Assembly: GCA_026874595.1 (NCBI GenBank)
Contig: CM049318.1
Coordinates: forward strand, 15,514,241-15,578,240
DNA: 64,000 bases
Source: Sipunculus nudus
Taxonomy: Eukaryota > Annelida > Sipuncula > Golfingiida > Sipunculidae
Reading direction: 5' to 3'
Part shown: positions 23,434 through 35,902 of the stretch, in pieces
Layout of the letters: each line of letters begins with the position of its first letter
How positions within the stretch are numbered: position 1 is the first letter of the stretch
Translations under genes and position numbers: made by a program
Notes under the pieces: model-generated
The model's database searches: none
What the model was told of the DNA's origin: nothing
Seen by the model: the letters and a program-made list of their open reading frames with translations, nothing else

Positions 23434-25495
23434 AAATAATAATATAAGCATATTAACAAGAGGGTATTAGTATTGTTAAAAATAATAGATATTTTACTGA
23501 AAAGATTTTCTGTCACTGGGATGTGTTTACTTATTAACCATTTTTTTATTAGAGTAAAAAAAGGTTGTATTTCTCTGCAATTATTAAACAGATTTATGAT
23601 TGTTTCTTTCTTTATTTTACAAAATGATCAGAGCACACTAATTGCTTTTCCAATTATAAATAACAGTAGATTGAGAGTTATTGTCCTGTGAATTAGTTTA
23701 AATTGAAACATTCTTAATATTTCTGATATTTTGATATTTATAATGCTTCATATACCAAATCTTGACAGTGGCACTGCATGTCTCTAGTCCATTTATCAAT
23801 AGTTTTAAAAGGTTCAGAGCAGACATCCATTAATATTTCTTTGTAAACCTTCTTTGTGACTTTCTTAATGTTCATGATTACATCTATATTTGTTTTATCT
23901 GGAATGTAATTATATGTATTATCACATGTTTTAACTATTTTTTCCAAGTTACTGGAATTGCGTCATTTATACTTAAATACTGCATTTCCCTAATTTTATC
24001 CCTTTTTGGTTAGTTCTGTAAGTGTATTTTCTATCCTTATTCTTTATAGTATCATATAATTTTGTGACACCAGCATTGTACATTTCTTTCCTGAATACTG
24101 TTTTCTTATCTATTTTTATATGTGAATTATAAAACAACTCTTGACTTAGAATTTCATCAGTGGTGTACACATTCTTGAAGATATATTTACACCATGCTTC
24201 TAGAACATCTCTCCCAAAAGGGTTACATAAATCATCAAAATGGATTGTATCACTAACTTAAGACTACATTTAAATATATAAGAGCCCATTGTTTTAAGTT
24301 ATATATTAACTATCTTTCTCCAACCATGTTCTAAAGGACTAGATAGAACACGTTTAACCCAGACTATTTTTAAAGCTTCGATTTTAGATTTTATGTGTAT
24401 CATATCAAGTCCTCCTTTTTCAATAGGTGCTATAAGTATGCTTCGTATAATCTTGTCTTGTTTCCCCAAATAAATTTCCAAAATAGTGATTCTATATCTT
24501 TTATGTATGTATCGGATGGATTCGGTAGTACCTGTAGTGCATATATTAATTGTGACAGGATATGTGTTTTAAATATAGCAATTTTTCCAGATAGTGACAT
24601 TCCTCTATTTGACCATATATTTATTATTGTTTTAATTTTACTGAGTTTTTCTTTATAGTTTATATCTTTCATCTTTCTCCAATCAGGATGAATATATACA
24701 CCTAAAATCTTTATAGGCTCAGTACACCATTGAAGACCTAGTCTTTCAATATTTTCTTTTTCATTAGCTAAAGGTGTGATTGCTACAGTTTTATCTATAT
24801 TTACCTTTAGTCCAGATATTTGTTCAAATTCTTTAAATATTCCCATACGTTCTTTAATAGACTTGTTATCAACAGTAAGAGTTACAACTATATCATCAGC
24901 ATACTGTATTAATTTATGTTCTACTCCCCCAATGTTTACACCTTTGATTTTAGAATTATTCCTTATTTTAATTGCTAACATTTCCGAGGCTAGAACAAAT
25001 AAATATGGTGACAAGGAATAGCCTTGTCTAACACCTAAGATTATACTAAAGTAAGTAGTAGCCTATCCTCTGTTTATAACACAGCTTTTTATGTTTGTAT
25101 AAAGTATTTTAATCCATTTTCTAAAACCTGGTCCAAAATTTAACAGCTGTAGTATATTCTGAATATGGGTCCATTCCGAAAAAAATCAAAAGCTTTTTCC
25201 AAATCTATTGACAATAGGTAACTTTTTACTTTATGTTTGTTTGAATGTGCAAGTATGTCTGTAATTTTTATGATATTTTCTCCAATATATCTATTTTCCA
25301 TGAAACCTGTTTGGTCAAAATGAATGATAGTGGAACGTACTGTCTTAAGTCTATTACCTTAAGTTTTGGCAATAATTTTATAATCTGTGTTTAATAAAGA
25401 AAGAGGACGCCAGTTCTTTAAAAGCAAAGAATCTTTACCTTTTTTAGGGTAATTCTTGTCGCATTGTGACTGGTAAGATACCATTATAAAATTAA
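22797..25495 (-). mobile_element. L1/Tx1-like non-LTR retrotransposon, truncated at its 5' end and decayed
   Basis: On the minus strand the order is KNWRPLSLLNTDYK (about 25420), FMENRYIGENI, LLSIDLEKAFDFF (about 25200), GVRQGYSLSPYLFVLASEM (about 25030), the catalytic YADD at 24892-24903, SGLKVNIDKT, MSLSGKIAIFKTHILSQLIY, and IEKGGLDMIHIKSKIEALK near 24400. Weaker C-terminal pieces continue to about 23740. The order is that of an RT plus the C-terminal region of L1/Tx1-group LINEs. The longest intact stretch is 194 codons; stops and frame changes separate the rest. A T-run at 22797 is consistent with the poly(A) tail. No endonuclease domain remains. A (TA)n tract lies inside at about 23377-23431. 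Confidence 0.85.
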
Positions 25496-26020
25496 TTTTA
25501 AATTTTAGATTTTAAAATTATGAGAAATTTCCTCCATCAATGACAAGTTGAAGTCATAATTTAAGTCATAATAGCCATTTGTCAGTCTGACTTTCCCTTG
25601 TTTGAAAATGGGCGAAAGCAATAAAATAAAATCCATTTGGCCGCAACATCTCTCAAATTTGTTATAAAAATCAATTCCAATGATTTGAATGAACAAGAAG
25701 AAACATGGGGAAAAACTTTAGCAACGGTTAGACATTGGTTATAACAATCTTGACCCAGTACCAACGACTTGTTTTTCGTTATAGTGGGCATTTTGAATCA
25801 ATGAAAAAGTGGAACGTTTCAACTGCGTAAAAAAATATAAAATCAACAGGAATCATAAAATTCAAATAATTATAACTGATTATATGAATGTTTTCTTATT
25901 CCAATTATACTTCAGCCAACCAAGCTTTATATAATTCCATGAGTCCCATGCTATAGTATCTTTAGACAAATAGGCTCAATAATTTATTTATCAACATATC
26001 AATCGTTAACAGGTTACAAC
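25495..26020 (-). mobile_element. Dispersed repeat pieces, right of the LINE
   Basis: The first ~50 bases resume copy B of the tRNA-headed repeat. A separate piece at about 25895-26020 matches copy A at 20365-20495 (CACGAGTCCCATGCTATAT / CATGAGTCCCATGCTATAG, GACAAA-AGGCT, GTCAACAGGTT). The middle is AT-rich without recognised content. Confidence 0.5.
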
Positions 26021-26197
26021 TCGAATATCGATGATATATCCTCTCGATGACACATCGGCGATACATCATCCAGTATTGATGGTATGAGTTAGTACGTGGT
26101 ACTTGTGATATGGTATTTCACAATTCAATGTGTCTAAACTATCCCAGGTGTGTTCGAACAGTATTTTATTATTTTTCTTAACATTACCGAAATACAA

Positions 26198-26490
26198 GCT
26201 TCTGGTCGTCAGGAGAAGAGCACAGAACGCAAAGCCGGGATTTCTTGAGTACGTAACACAACAGACACCCTGAAATTTTCAAGGTCGGTCCCCAGCCTTC
26301 TCATCGGTTTCTGGGGAAGCCGTCTCCAGCGACCATGTTTCACTTACAAACGAGTGCACCTTTTAAGGGTTTCTTGATTGTATGTCCCAACGATGGGGAC
26401 GATTATCCGTCCCAGGCCCACAGGTGCAGAGTTCGTAGGTGCGAGCCTGGTAGACACCTGTTGATAAAGCCAACGTTGGAAATAGAGTAG
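26198..26490 (+). mobile_element. tRNA-derived SINE, diverged copy
   Basis: The head GCTTCTGGTCGTCAGGAGAAG aligns with GCTTCTGTGGCTCAGGGGTAG at 41731. It is followed by GAACGCAAAGCCGGGA, AAGGTCGGTCCCC, GTTTCACTTACAAACGAGTG, CCCAGGCCCACAGGTGCAGA and GAGCCTGGTAGACACC. All of these blocks recur in order in the 41.7-kb copy. The internal promoter boxes are mutated. Confidence 0.7.
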
Positions 26491-26639
26491 CTTAAGCAAT
26501 TACATACTTGCTGAAAAATCAAATCAGTAAAAATAGAAAACAAAACAAGAAGCGATAATGAAGTCAAGGAGATCATTACTGTACGACAACAACGGCGAAC
26601 CCTGGGTGAAAAGATACGCCTACAAAGTCTGACGTCACC

Positions 26640-26733
26640 ATGCGCACAGTTACGACCCGTATTGTAAGAACCGGCCCATATTGTGACAACGGCCCATATT
26701 ATAATAAAAACCGACCCATATTGTGATAGAAGC

Positions 26734-26779
<46 letters not shown>

Positions 26780-26780
26780 G
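26640..26780. repeat. Short CGGCCCATATTGTGA-type tandem repeat plus (TA)n
   Basis: About four imperfect copies of a GGCCCATATTGTGATA-like word lie at 26644-26738. They lead directly into a (TA)n run to about 26776. Minus-strand open frames here are repeat translations. Confidence 0.8.
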
Positions 26781-27270
26781 TGTGTGTGTAAAACACAACC
26801 TCGAACCATGTTATAGATTTTGCAACCTGTCCCAAATCAAAATGCTTTTCCCACGCTTTTAAATAAGGATAGCCTTGATTGCCTATATAGCTTGATTATA
26901 AGGTTCAGGTCCTAATTAACACCAGTTGCAAAATTATTACTCTAACCAAAAGATTTAAATAATCAGCCGTCTTGGATAGCTACTTCGAATTGGGAAAGAA
27001 CCGAACGATAATGGGTGATCGGTTATAGTTTACCAACTTGGATATAAGATAAAAAATAAATATCAGTAGCAGCTCTGTTTCCCATGATTTATATTTTAGC
27101 CGAAGGTCTGTTTTTCAAGTCATATTTATTCTCTAGCATACATGGGTAGGAAAAAGAAAATCTTTAATCGGTGGTTTTGCATTTGGGGGGGGGAACTAAG
27201 AAATTCCGGTGGGTAAACATCGGCGTAAAACTCCGAGGAGAAACTCTATGTAACTGTTCAAGCTCGACAT

Positions 27271-27275
<5 letters not shown>

Positions 27276-27350
<75 letters not shown>
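27276..27350. repeat. (TA)n microsatellite
   Basis: This is a (TA)n tract with a single G interruption near 27320. The following AATAGTCGCCCGTACTC resembles the AATAGTCGTCGGTACTC after the (TA)n cluster at 19.8 kb, so both may sit at the end of the same repeat family. Confidence 0.95.
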
Positions 27351-27355
<5 letters not shown>

Positions 27356-28734
27356 TCGCCCGTACTCGGCTAGATTACAACATCTAGAATTAGTACTATC
27401 ACCTACCGGTGTGTAATACACTATAGATTCAGATAATATCGTGGGCTTAAACTTTGCAAATCGGGGGGTTTTGAATTCGTGGAAAGACAATGCAAATTTT
27501 AAGAAATTTTGTTACATATATCTCCATATGGACACAGGGAGTACACCGATGGCTCATCGACTTAGATGCTGATCTCAAGGTGCGCCTATACATTGGTCAA
27601 TCGGGTTAGTCTTGAGCAAACAAGCTTCGCCAGATCCCAGCCTAACAAAGGAATATATCAGCCCTGACCGACGCTTGCCGGACGATACATCGGAGGCTTT
27701 CAGCTGTAACGCTCGATACCTCGGCAATTAAATATAAGTACCCGCTCATAACACGTTCATAGAAAACGTTAACCATAACTTGATCGGAGGGGAAATAAAA
27801 TGGGACCGTCCATATGAGGATTTTTAATTTATTTTAATCATGGTGGTAGTCATATTGGCGAGTGTAAATCCCGGAGGGGGCGATGAGACAAGAGACAAAG
27901 TTCGTTCGGCATTGAACGTGTCAACTATTTAGAGATTTAAAAAACAATGTATAAACCTGGCTTAATAGGTCGACTAGACAGTAGTTTCACTCATCTGAAA
28001 ATTAGGGTGGCATAATTTTCATACTAGTATTCTGCGATATGTAAAATTGTTATTTCGGCAATATTCGGAAAGAAGTATCGCCTGTCTTATTAAAAACTCA
28101 TATTTAAACACTCAACTGTGATCCGCTATATTAGGGAAAAGTGCTCTTCACATTTGCGTCCTTGGGTATGCAAATGAGTAAGCATGTACCCTTGATTTTT
28201 TTTCTAGCGTATGGGAGCTTAGGTCTCGTTATCTCTATTGAAGGAATGTAGAAAACACCGGTTAAAAAAAAACTTGTAACTCGGTATCGGTGGTTACGAA
28301 CATTGGAACATGTGTTCCGCGTTCTTGTCGTGTCAGAACTACCACTTTGCGCGATGGAATAGGTATTTTTCTTGAATATTTCACCCAAAATTTTTGAAAA
28401 CAGATGTGGGATATGTTTGAAGTTTAATCTTGCCCTATTGTAAACATTTTAGCGGGCCGCGTTTGTGCGACATTAGGGAAATGATGGAATTGAAAACAAA
28501 ATATTTATAAATCATGTATTTTTTCATAATAATAAACAAGTAATTCAGTACATTTATATTATATATATTATATATATATATATTGAAAATTAAGGCAGAG
28601 AAGAATACTATATATAAATGAAGTCGACCACCAGATGCCGTTACGATATTCTCTGACTGTTTATATTTTTTTTGTGGGAATCACCTTGCACCTCGGACAC
28701 CACGAAAATAAAATAGCAACTCATATTTCTAAAT

Positions 28735-29410
28735 CTACAGTACCTAATGTATGCTTGCATTTACCATCGTAGCCTTTTCAGGAGCAACCAAGTAGGTTGC
28801 GCTCGCACATTATTACATCTGTTGAAACATCGAGTAAAGTTTTATTTCACATATTGTATTCGACAGCTTGAATCCTACTTATATCCTGACACGTCTAACT
28901 CAGGGCCGCTGTGACAAAAGTGGTCTTCGAGTGCACGCTGTCCTGTAAAAATATGTAATATTAATATTTTTCTTTAACTATTTAATATATGTATATATTT
29001 ATTATCATTTCCAGATGTATGTTTCTTGGACCTAAATGGAATTTGTGTCTCGTATATGATGTTATTACATTACCCTTGAAGGCCTAACAAAAACTAACCC
29101 CCCGGTTACACAAACATGTTTCCAATCTCGTATGTTTCCATTAATATTGTAGCCACAACCATGCAAGCCCCAACAACGCCAATCCCACCAACACCAGCGC
29201 CGTCAACAGGTTTGCTCTTCTAAACTGTCATCCGCGCTAAAATGATCGGTAACCCTCAGTTTAATCATGCTGACTGGAGCACGCAGGCCATTTTGAATTT
29301 TAAAATTGGAAGAATTTTCCTCCAACAATACCATGTCGAGGGTAACTCTTAGAGTATACTCGTAGACTTATACCTGTGCTGGGAATCGAACCTTGGATGC
29401 TGCTTGACTG
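28735..29410 (-). mobile_element. tRNA-headed dispersed repeat, copy C
   Basis: This is a full-length relative of copy A (19920-20720). On the minus strand near its right end, AAGGTTCGATTCCCAGCACAGG contains a perfect B box (GGTTCGATTCC). That is the clearest support that the family carries a tRNA-type internal promoter and reads leftwards. The A-box region is degraded. Confidence 0.75.
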
Positions 29411-31652
29411 GAGTTGCTCTTCCCAATCAAGAAGTTCACTCAATGATAGAGGTGGATAATACCTTTTTGTCGATTAGTCTTTCCCCTGCAATCGGCACTT
29501 GTAAAGCAAGCCCTTTTACTATAAAAAAAAGTTTAAGAGCCATTATTGCTGTGTCGCACTTAAATATATTAAAACTTCTATTTGAATGACAGTACACAGT
29601 AATTCCTTGGTAAAAACAGATTCAACTTACGTCTTTTTTTAATTTTTTTTTCGCAAACTCAATGTCATTCAGATCATGTCGGAATCGGGTCAAGGCAATA
29701 ATATAGAATAATCTTAAATAATTTGGAAGATTTCGCGGAGACGGTCTACCGGTATCAGGCTTGCCCAAGCCTTTGATCGGCTGTTAGTGTAACAAGTAAT
29801 GGTCGCTTATTCGGGAAGATCTGATGGCTATCGAGTTTGTTTAAACCTGCTGCTCCCTGGCCCAGGTTCACACCTGAAATGGCGAGGGTTTCATTGTATT
29901 AATAAGGTTTCCGCCTCATATGAGCTGGTACATCCTAATTTGGAGCCAGCAAAAACAACAATCTAAAATATATAGTAGGGTAAGAAGTATTAGAAAATTA
30001 AGGTAGGTACCTCAGCCCAATATAATTCATTAAATATTAAAGTGTCCTCAGTATTGTGTCTAATTTGAATATTTTTTTGTGGTAAATTAAATGTTATTCT
30101 GCTCCAAACATGGCCCATACATGCCTTCTAGCCACTTATCTTTCTATACAAATATATTCTTGCCCATACGTTGTACTTTGTGGTGATTTTTATACATTTT
30201 TATGCTATGACAGGGGTATTTCTCACATTTGTTTTCAAACCGCTAGCGGAGTTGTTATTATGCTGACGCAAAAATGCCTGTACGTCAAAGGAAGCAGGTT
30301 GCCCTTGATTAGATCCCTCACATAAGCTATTAAAAATAAAGTTGACTGTCTTAGAACTTAAGCCAAACGTAGCTATTTCATTCTAAAAATGTTTTCGATA
30401 TTCACTACAATCTATTTGTTACACCTCATATCACGTTGGTCTCAATATTGGTAGGGTCTGCCTTCCAAGAATCATATTGAACTACTTGCCATGTATATTG
30501 ATAATGCTTATGAAAATCCTTAGATAGCCAGCCCTACTAATATACAAAGCAAATGCATATTAATATAGGAAGAAACCAAACATTCAAATTATTAACACAA
30601 TATATTTGGCCATATCTCTGGGAACGGTATATAAGTACCGTAGCAAGTAGACATAAAGAAATAAAAGTTCTGAAGAGGTAATCTCAAAATAGATTCAAGT
30701 TAACGAGTGCTAATCTGAAACCATTCCGCCGAAAAGCCGATTTTGGGTATAGATAATGAAAGATGTTGACTGTTAACTGAGCCTTAGTCACATTAACGGC
30801 CGAACTGCGTTGGATTTTTAAAATTGGCCCAGAAGCGAGCTCCTCGCCCATTTTAAAAATCCAGCCGACACCCGGTGATATTTGTAGATTGTGATCAAGT
30901 TAGTATCGAGACCCCGGCGGAGATTTTTTCATCACCTGAAATGTGAAGGGGCCCGACAGGACGTCGTTGGAAGCACGTCCGAGCAACCTCCGAATATCGT
31001 TCGGCACTCGTCAGGGATCTAAGGAATTTCATTAGCCTTAAAGAAGCGCAAACTTCCGACGATCCCACAGATCCCCAGCGGTGCTCGCTGGAGACCTTGG
31101 CGTCCCTTTCCCGTGCAGAAACCCAGCAAAACTTTTTATGAATTTCCAGCGACTTCTCGTCGCCCCTTAACTCCGAGGTAAAAAGCTTCGAAATGAGCTT
31201 TTTAAAATACTTATGAGACTCGACCGAGTAAACAACGTCCGGCCGTCTTGGCTCTTGGAAATTCTATTGTGGCTTTTTTTTTCGAAAAAAAAGACCATAA
31301 AATGCCAATCCCACATTGCACAGGCTATTAAGTTGCATGTATCAACGTGTTTGTAAAAAGGGGTGAGGCAAAATAAACCATACGCATGCATTCAACAAAG
31401 CTATTTGTGGCACATGGGTTGATGAACATGAGTTTTTTAAATAAAGTTTTAATTTGCGGCTAGTTACTTTTCAACATCTGCACACGTGTAACGAACCATC
31501 TCCAGTAGGATTTTTTTTCTGTTTTTTTTTTAGCTTCTATATTAACAAGCAGACACAACTGTGTTGTAATAAGAACCTACTTTGTAGGATTTTTGCGTAC
31601 AGTTCACTCATATATATATATACATGTTAAGCGTCTGTATGACACATTTCAA

Positions 31653-31692
<40 letters not shown>

Positions 31693-33202
31693 TAGATATA
31701 TTACATTTAATGATGAGGTTTTTTAAATTAAGATGTCCATAAGGTGTTTTATACGTATCAGTTAATTCTAAACCAGTTTTTATATTTTTTTCACAGATTA
31801 CTCGTAAATGAAACCAAAGTCTATCATTCTAATTATAAATATAGTTCATTAACAATATAAAAAATAATATAATCTGAATAGGGGGGGGGGTGATTACAAT
31901 TATCATCCCCCTTCCCGAAATATTGGCGATATATACTTCCATCCCCATATATTCACGCCCCTGAATTCAATAACATGTATCCAGAGTCCTCCAGAATTTT
32001 TACAAAGAAGGCAGATGAATAACCATTGCATGCTTGAGGAGAAAGAATATTTAGATGTACCACTGACAAAAATAGATTTTGTGTTTTTTTTATATATTTT
32101 CCTCATAATAACAGAAATAACACATACACAAGTGACCCATTGGTCATTACGTTGTTTACTATGACCTAACATTCAATCAAAATTGTTATTTACATAACTC
32201 TCAGTTTTGCTCAATCTTTGCTTGAGGACACACTACTTGGTTGTCGACCTAGAGGCAAATGTATGATGACAAAATAAATAAATGACAGATTTTAGACGCT
32301 CTGGTACATCTTGGCACAAATGCCAACTATGAGACACGGGAATTGCAAATTCCAAATTCTGAGAGATCCCGTGGAGAAACTTAAAATTAGGTCACCGCGA
32401 CGTATATTCCCTAAGTAACGAGACACACACATTTGATGTGCTATTTATTCAGTAAAGTGCCATGGCACATTGGCCAGTAGTTAAAACAAATCTTTGTAGT
32501 GAGAAGTAATGATATAAATGTTGAGCAAACATTATTTTGAAACATTTATGTTATTGTTGATTGAATTAGGCTAGTTATCTGAAAACATTTTTCTTAACAA
32601 AAGCGTTGTAGATCCGCAAGTTCTTGGAATTTGTTTCCAAATAAATCATTAAAATCAAACACGTCTGAACGATGACATATTCTCTATGAATATGTATTAC
32701 TTAATTTATAATAAGACGTCATATAAAGTTTGTTCGCTATATTGTTCTGCCATCATTTAATTTTAAATTGAAATATCAATTAATACTTTAGCCCATACAA
32801 AAACACCAATAGTTCTATGAATTCTCTTCTCCCGTTTTTTGTGGATCATTTGTATGGCAAATGAAAAGCAAGTCTACGGTCATATTGTTATTTCGTGCTG
32901 TCGTACAAATACATTAGAAAATTATGTACCCCCTAATGTACCCCTATGTACCCAACTTATTAAAGGTATGAAACATTGGCTTTACCTTGTATTGATCATA
33001 TTCACCATTTTTTTAGATTTGAGCAAATTTATTATTTCTTGTGAATATTGCAACATTTCACATACTTTATCCCAACCGGTAATAAAATATATTTAAAAAA
33101 TCACTATAATTTGTTTCGAGAATCCGTAGAAGGTAAAAAACATTGGGTGGCTTTATAGTATTAACTTTTTTATAGTATTTATTTTTTGTACTCATTTCAC
33201 AG
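29410..33202 (+). other. Distal part of the large VWD-gene intron
   Basis: I see no supported exon here. A more GC-rich block lies at about 30785-31250 and opens with an inverted repeat (arms 30811-30827 and 30847-30863, TGGATTTTTAAAATTGG). A dispersed repeat occupies 31610-31975. Short frames at 29404, 30110, 31167 and 32839 show no features. Confidence 0.6.
31610..31975 (-). repeat. Dispersed repeat, minus copy (partner at 52030-52365)
   Basis: Reverse-complemented, this region matches 52030-52365 in order. It has GGGGCGTGAA versus AAAGGCGTCAA, a GATGATAATTGTAATCACCCCC block, CTATTCAGAT-ATATT, ATAGACTTTGGTT-CATTTA, CTGGTTTAGAATTAA and AATGTGTCATA-A-ACGCTT. Both contain poly(G/C) and TA-rich stretches. 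Confidence 0.75.
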
Positions 33203-33444
33203 GACCCTGGGGGATCTGCTCCGTAAAACTAGATCCACACGGTAACTCAACTGATGGAGCTGAGTTTAAGGTTACTGACGTATGTACTTATGATCTGGCT
33301 CTGTTTGATGCCAACCTGAATGTAGCTATGGAGACGTATCGACGAAACAACATAGACGAGCGTCGTGGCGTCAGCTTCGTGAAGCGACTCATCATTCAGC
33401 ACAATGGAGTAGAGTACAGCATGTACCCCAACGCACTCTATGTG
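33203..33444 (+). CDS. VWD-domain secreted protein, N-terminal half of the VWD domain
   Basis: The acceptor TTTCACAG ends at 33202 and the donor GTG|GTGAGT follows 33444. The exon holds two completing bases plus exactly 80 codons, with no stop. It starts PWGICSVKLDPHGN and contains VCTYDLAL, VAMETYRR, VKRLIIQHNGVEY and MYPNALYV. In VWD domains this half carries the F--C-Y-LA strand, an acidic/basic strand and a V--L-I--NG hairpin, and these are present in order. The usual GDPHY-TFDG opening is reduced to LDPHGNSTDG. Codon use is more GC-rich than the surrounding intron. VWD domains occur in mucins, vitellogenins and extracellular-matrix proteins. Confidence 0.85.
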
Positions 33445-34312
33445 GTGAGTTTATAGGGAATTGACCTACACATGAACTGTATGTGAACTTAATCGCATAT
33501 TCATTCAATAATAATCATAAGCATTGAGCTAAAGAGCAATCAATCAGGTAATCGTAAATATTGAAAGGCATCATCTGACACTATCAAAATTTGCATAATT
33601 TGGCAGAGCTCTGACAAACAGAACATATGTAGTCTGAACCAATACCCATATGGGCATGTTTTCTGGGATGTTTTTTTTTATTGGAAGGAGACAGTTGGTT
33701 TAGGTTGCAGGAGCCATTTCTCCGACTACCGAGTAAATGGAAGTGTCGCACCTTGCACGTAATGTGTAAAAAACAAATAATCCAAAATATTGCAAGACAA
33801 CTCACAATGACTGAGATATATTTCAACAATGGAGAAGAGAGATACCAGTTGATTACGTTAGTTAATGCGACGTTAAAGGTCGTCGACCTTTGTGACGTCA
33901 TAACTATGTTGCAAACAGCTCTCGCTACCATGGGCATAGAAGACCGTCTGTGAAGGAGCGTTTAGAGGGCTCATTATGATAATTAAAAGGGAGGAGTAAT
34001 TGGGGCTTTGATGGTTGAGTCATTTCCATCTAGCCTTCCATAGCTTGGTTGATTTCATATTCGCAAGGTATTACAAAAAGTATTACAAGCAGGGTAATGA
34101 AGCGGAGACGCTGCCTCAACTTTTTGATGGGTTTTAAACCCGTTTCCACAGCCTGGACCCTCCCCTTTTTAGGAAATAAGGATCTTTAGTAGGCTTTCTC
34201 TTAATTCTCCCTGGCTTGGACATTCCTTTTCCATAATCTTATATTCGCCCCTGTATAATACCTTTGTTGGTTTACAAAAGAAAAACTGTATTACATACGT
34301 ACGTTTTTGCAG

Positions 34313-34494
34313 GGTAATGACGAGACAAACGGAGGTGCTAATTTTGTCTGTAACTCTGGGATGTACAAGTTCTGCTGTGTATCAAGGAATACACAGTTCA
34401 AGGTTTGCTCAGATGGTAAATTTTCGTTTTACCTTCACTTCGGGTCCCTCTTCAATGGTTTACTGTCTGGCCTGTGCGGAAACTTCAATGGAGA
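34313..34494 (+). CDS. VWD-domain secreted protein, C-terminal half of the VWD domain
   Basis: The acceptor TTTTTGCAG ends at 34312 and the donor GGAGA|GTAAGT follows 34494. The exon carries 60 codons plus two bases (phase 2). It encodes ANFVCNSGMYKFCC, then VCSDGKFSFYLHFGSLFNG, then the VWD signature GLCGNFNG. Several cysteines (FVC, FCC, KVC, GLC) fit the disulfide-rich fold. Reading past the donor would add only a few residues and lose the signature, so the splice is preferred. The intron from 33444 is 868 bases. Confidence 0.88.
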
Positions 34495-35821
34495 GTAAGT
34501 TATTTTCTTATGTCCATGATATATTTTATGAAACAGAAACAAGCAAATACTGAGAAAGGGGAAGAGACGTTTTAGAATTTTCCGAGGAAACTCAAATCAC
34601 GAAAAGTGCATTGGTAAGTCCTATGCATTTTAAAGTATTGATGATGCGTGGCTGGATGTCGCCGGCAAATGTCGTATTGCCATATACGGTGGTATCAAAT
34701 TTATAGGAAGTGAATAGGTAAAATATATAAATATATATTTATAAACTATCAATTGTTTTGTTATTATTAATCATTTGTTATTATGTTAAACATATTCAGG
34801 CAAGAGAAGTTAATGCAGATCATTTTATTTTAAACATGAAATATCAAAATATTATTTACTAATATACTTAGTAAAAAACTTACTTGAGGATGACATTAAT
34901 GAAAAAAAAACATTCAACATTTCTTTAGGCATTACATGTGCAAATATCTTGTTGAGTATAAAGCATGGGTGTAAAATTAAAGGTGGTTTTTCCAATCAAA
35001 GCTGTCGAGCACAGAGCAAGGTATCTTACACAATAATGCTGCTCACTCTACATTTGATCTTAATGTAGTTATCATAAGATGTGGGTAAACATTATTTATG
35101 TATGATTAAAGATTATGATCGTGTTCAGCACTTTTTATATGGTGAAAAGTCATTTCTCATATACCAATAAATCATCGATGCAGAAACAGATAAATTTCCT
35201 AGGACGGATCATTTATTTGTGGTTTACAACGCCTACTTGAACATTTCCTTCTTATCTTCCAAATCTTTCATTCTAAGCCTGTCATTAATTCCAATCCATT
35301 TAGAAGTCTAATTTTATAACAGAAACATACTTTTCTTTACAATCACCAGGTTTCGGCACGTTTTATAAACTATCGAAAAACATCGATATTTGAAAACTAT
35401 TTCGCGATGCGCAACGTTTGAATCACCATATCGCCATAAATCGATATATTGATAATATCGCGCAGCCCCAATTGAGAGTTGTTACTGACAGATTTCTTCC
35501 TGGCTGTTATATTAGCGATAACCGACTGTCAGAGAGTTACTGATGCACATCCTTTCATAACCACAATATTGAAGTCCTCTTGCTCTTTGGCAATAAATAT
35601 TGCTTAAACCCAAAAAAAACTTTCCTGTCTCTGGTACATGTTTTTTTTTTCAAACAGCGGATGAACAGTGTATTGTTTCATCTTATTTGTTTATTTTGTT
35701 TGGTAATTGTGACTTTAGTCACTTGCAGGCCTTTTCAGTATTCATGAAACAGACGCCAGGCGAGGTCACTGATCATTTGCAACCAAGGCCATGAATTACA
35801 GTATGATTTTATATGTTTTAG

Positions 35822-35902
35822 TCCTTCTGACGACTACCTACTCCGAGGAGGGGGTGTGGCTAACGGAATGGAAGACTTTGTACAAAGCTGGGAAAGGCCA
35901 AA
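35822..35902 (+). CDS. VWD-domain secreted protein, end of the VWD domain
   Basis: The acceptor ATGTTTTAG ends at 35821 and the donor GGCCAAA|GTAAGT follows 35902. The first base completes GAT, so the join reads GNFNGD-PSDDYL, the expected calcium-site region of VWD domains (GLCGNFNGD-DD). The rest gives VANGMEDFVQSWERP, matching the usual F--SW end of the domain. The exon leaves two bases (AA) for the next exon. About 182 residues are encoded from the ATG to here, so the protein is either small or continues into an exon not recognised with confidence. Confidence 0.85.

Noticed and set aside
33681-33953. 90-codon plus-strand frame in the VWD intron, with a 117-codon minus-strand frame opposite
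   Set aside because: Neither has an ATG start with context, splice sites or a recognised family. Both strands are open, so chance or an old repeat is more likely.
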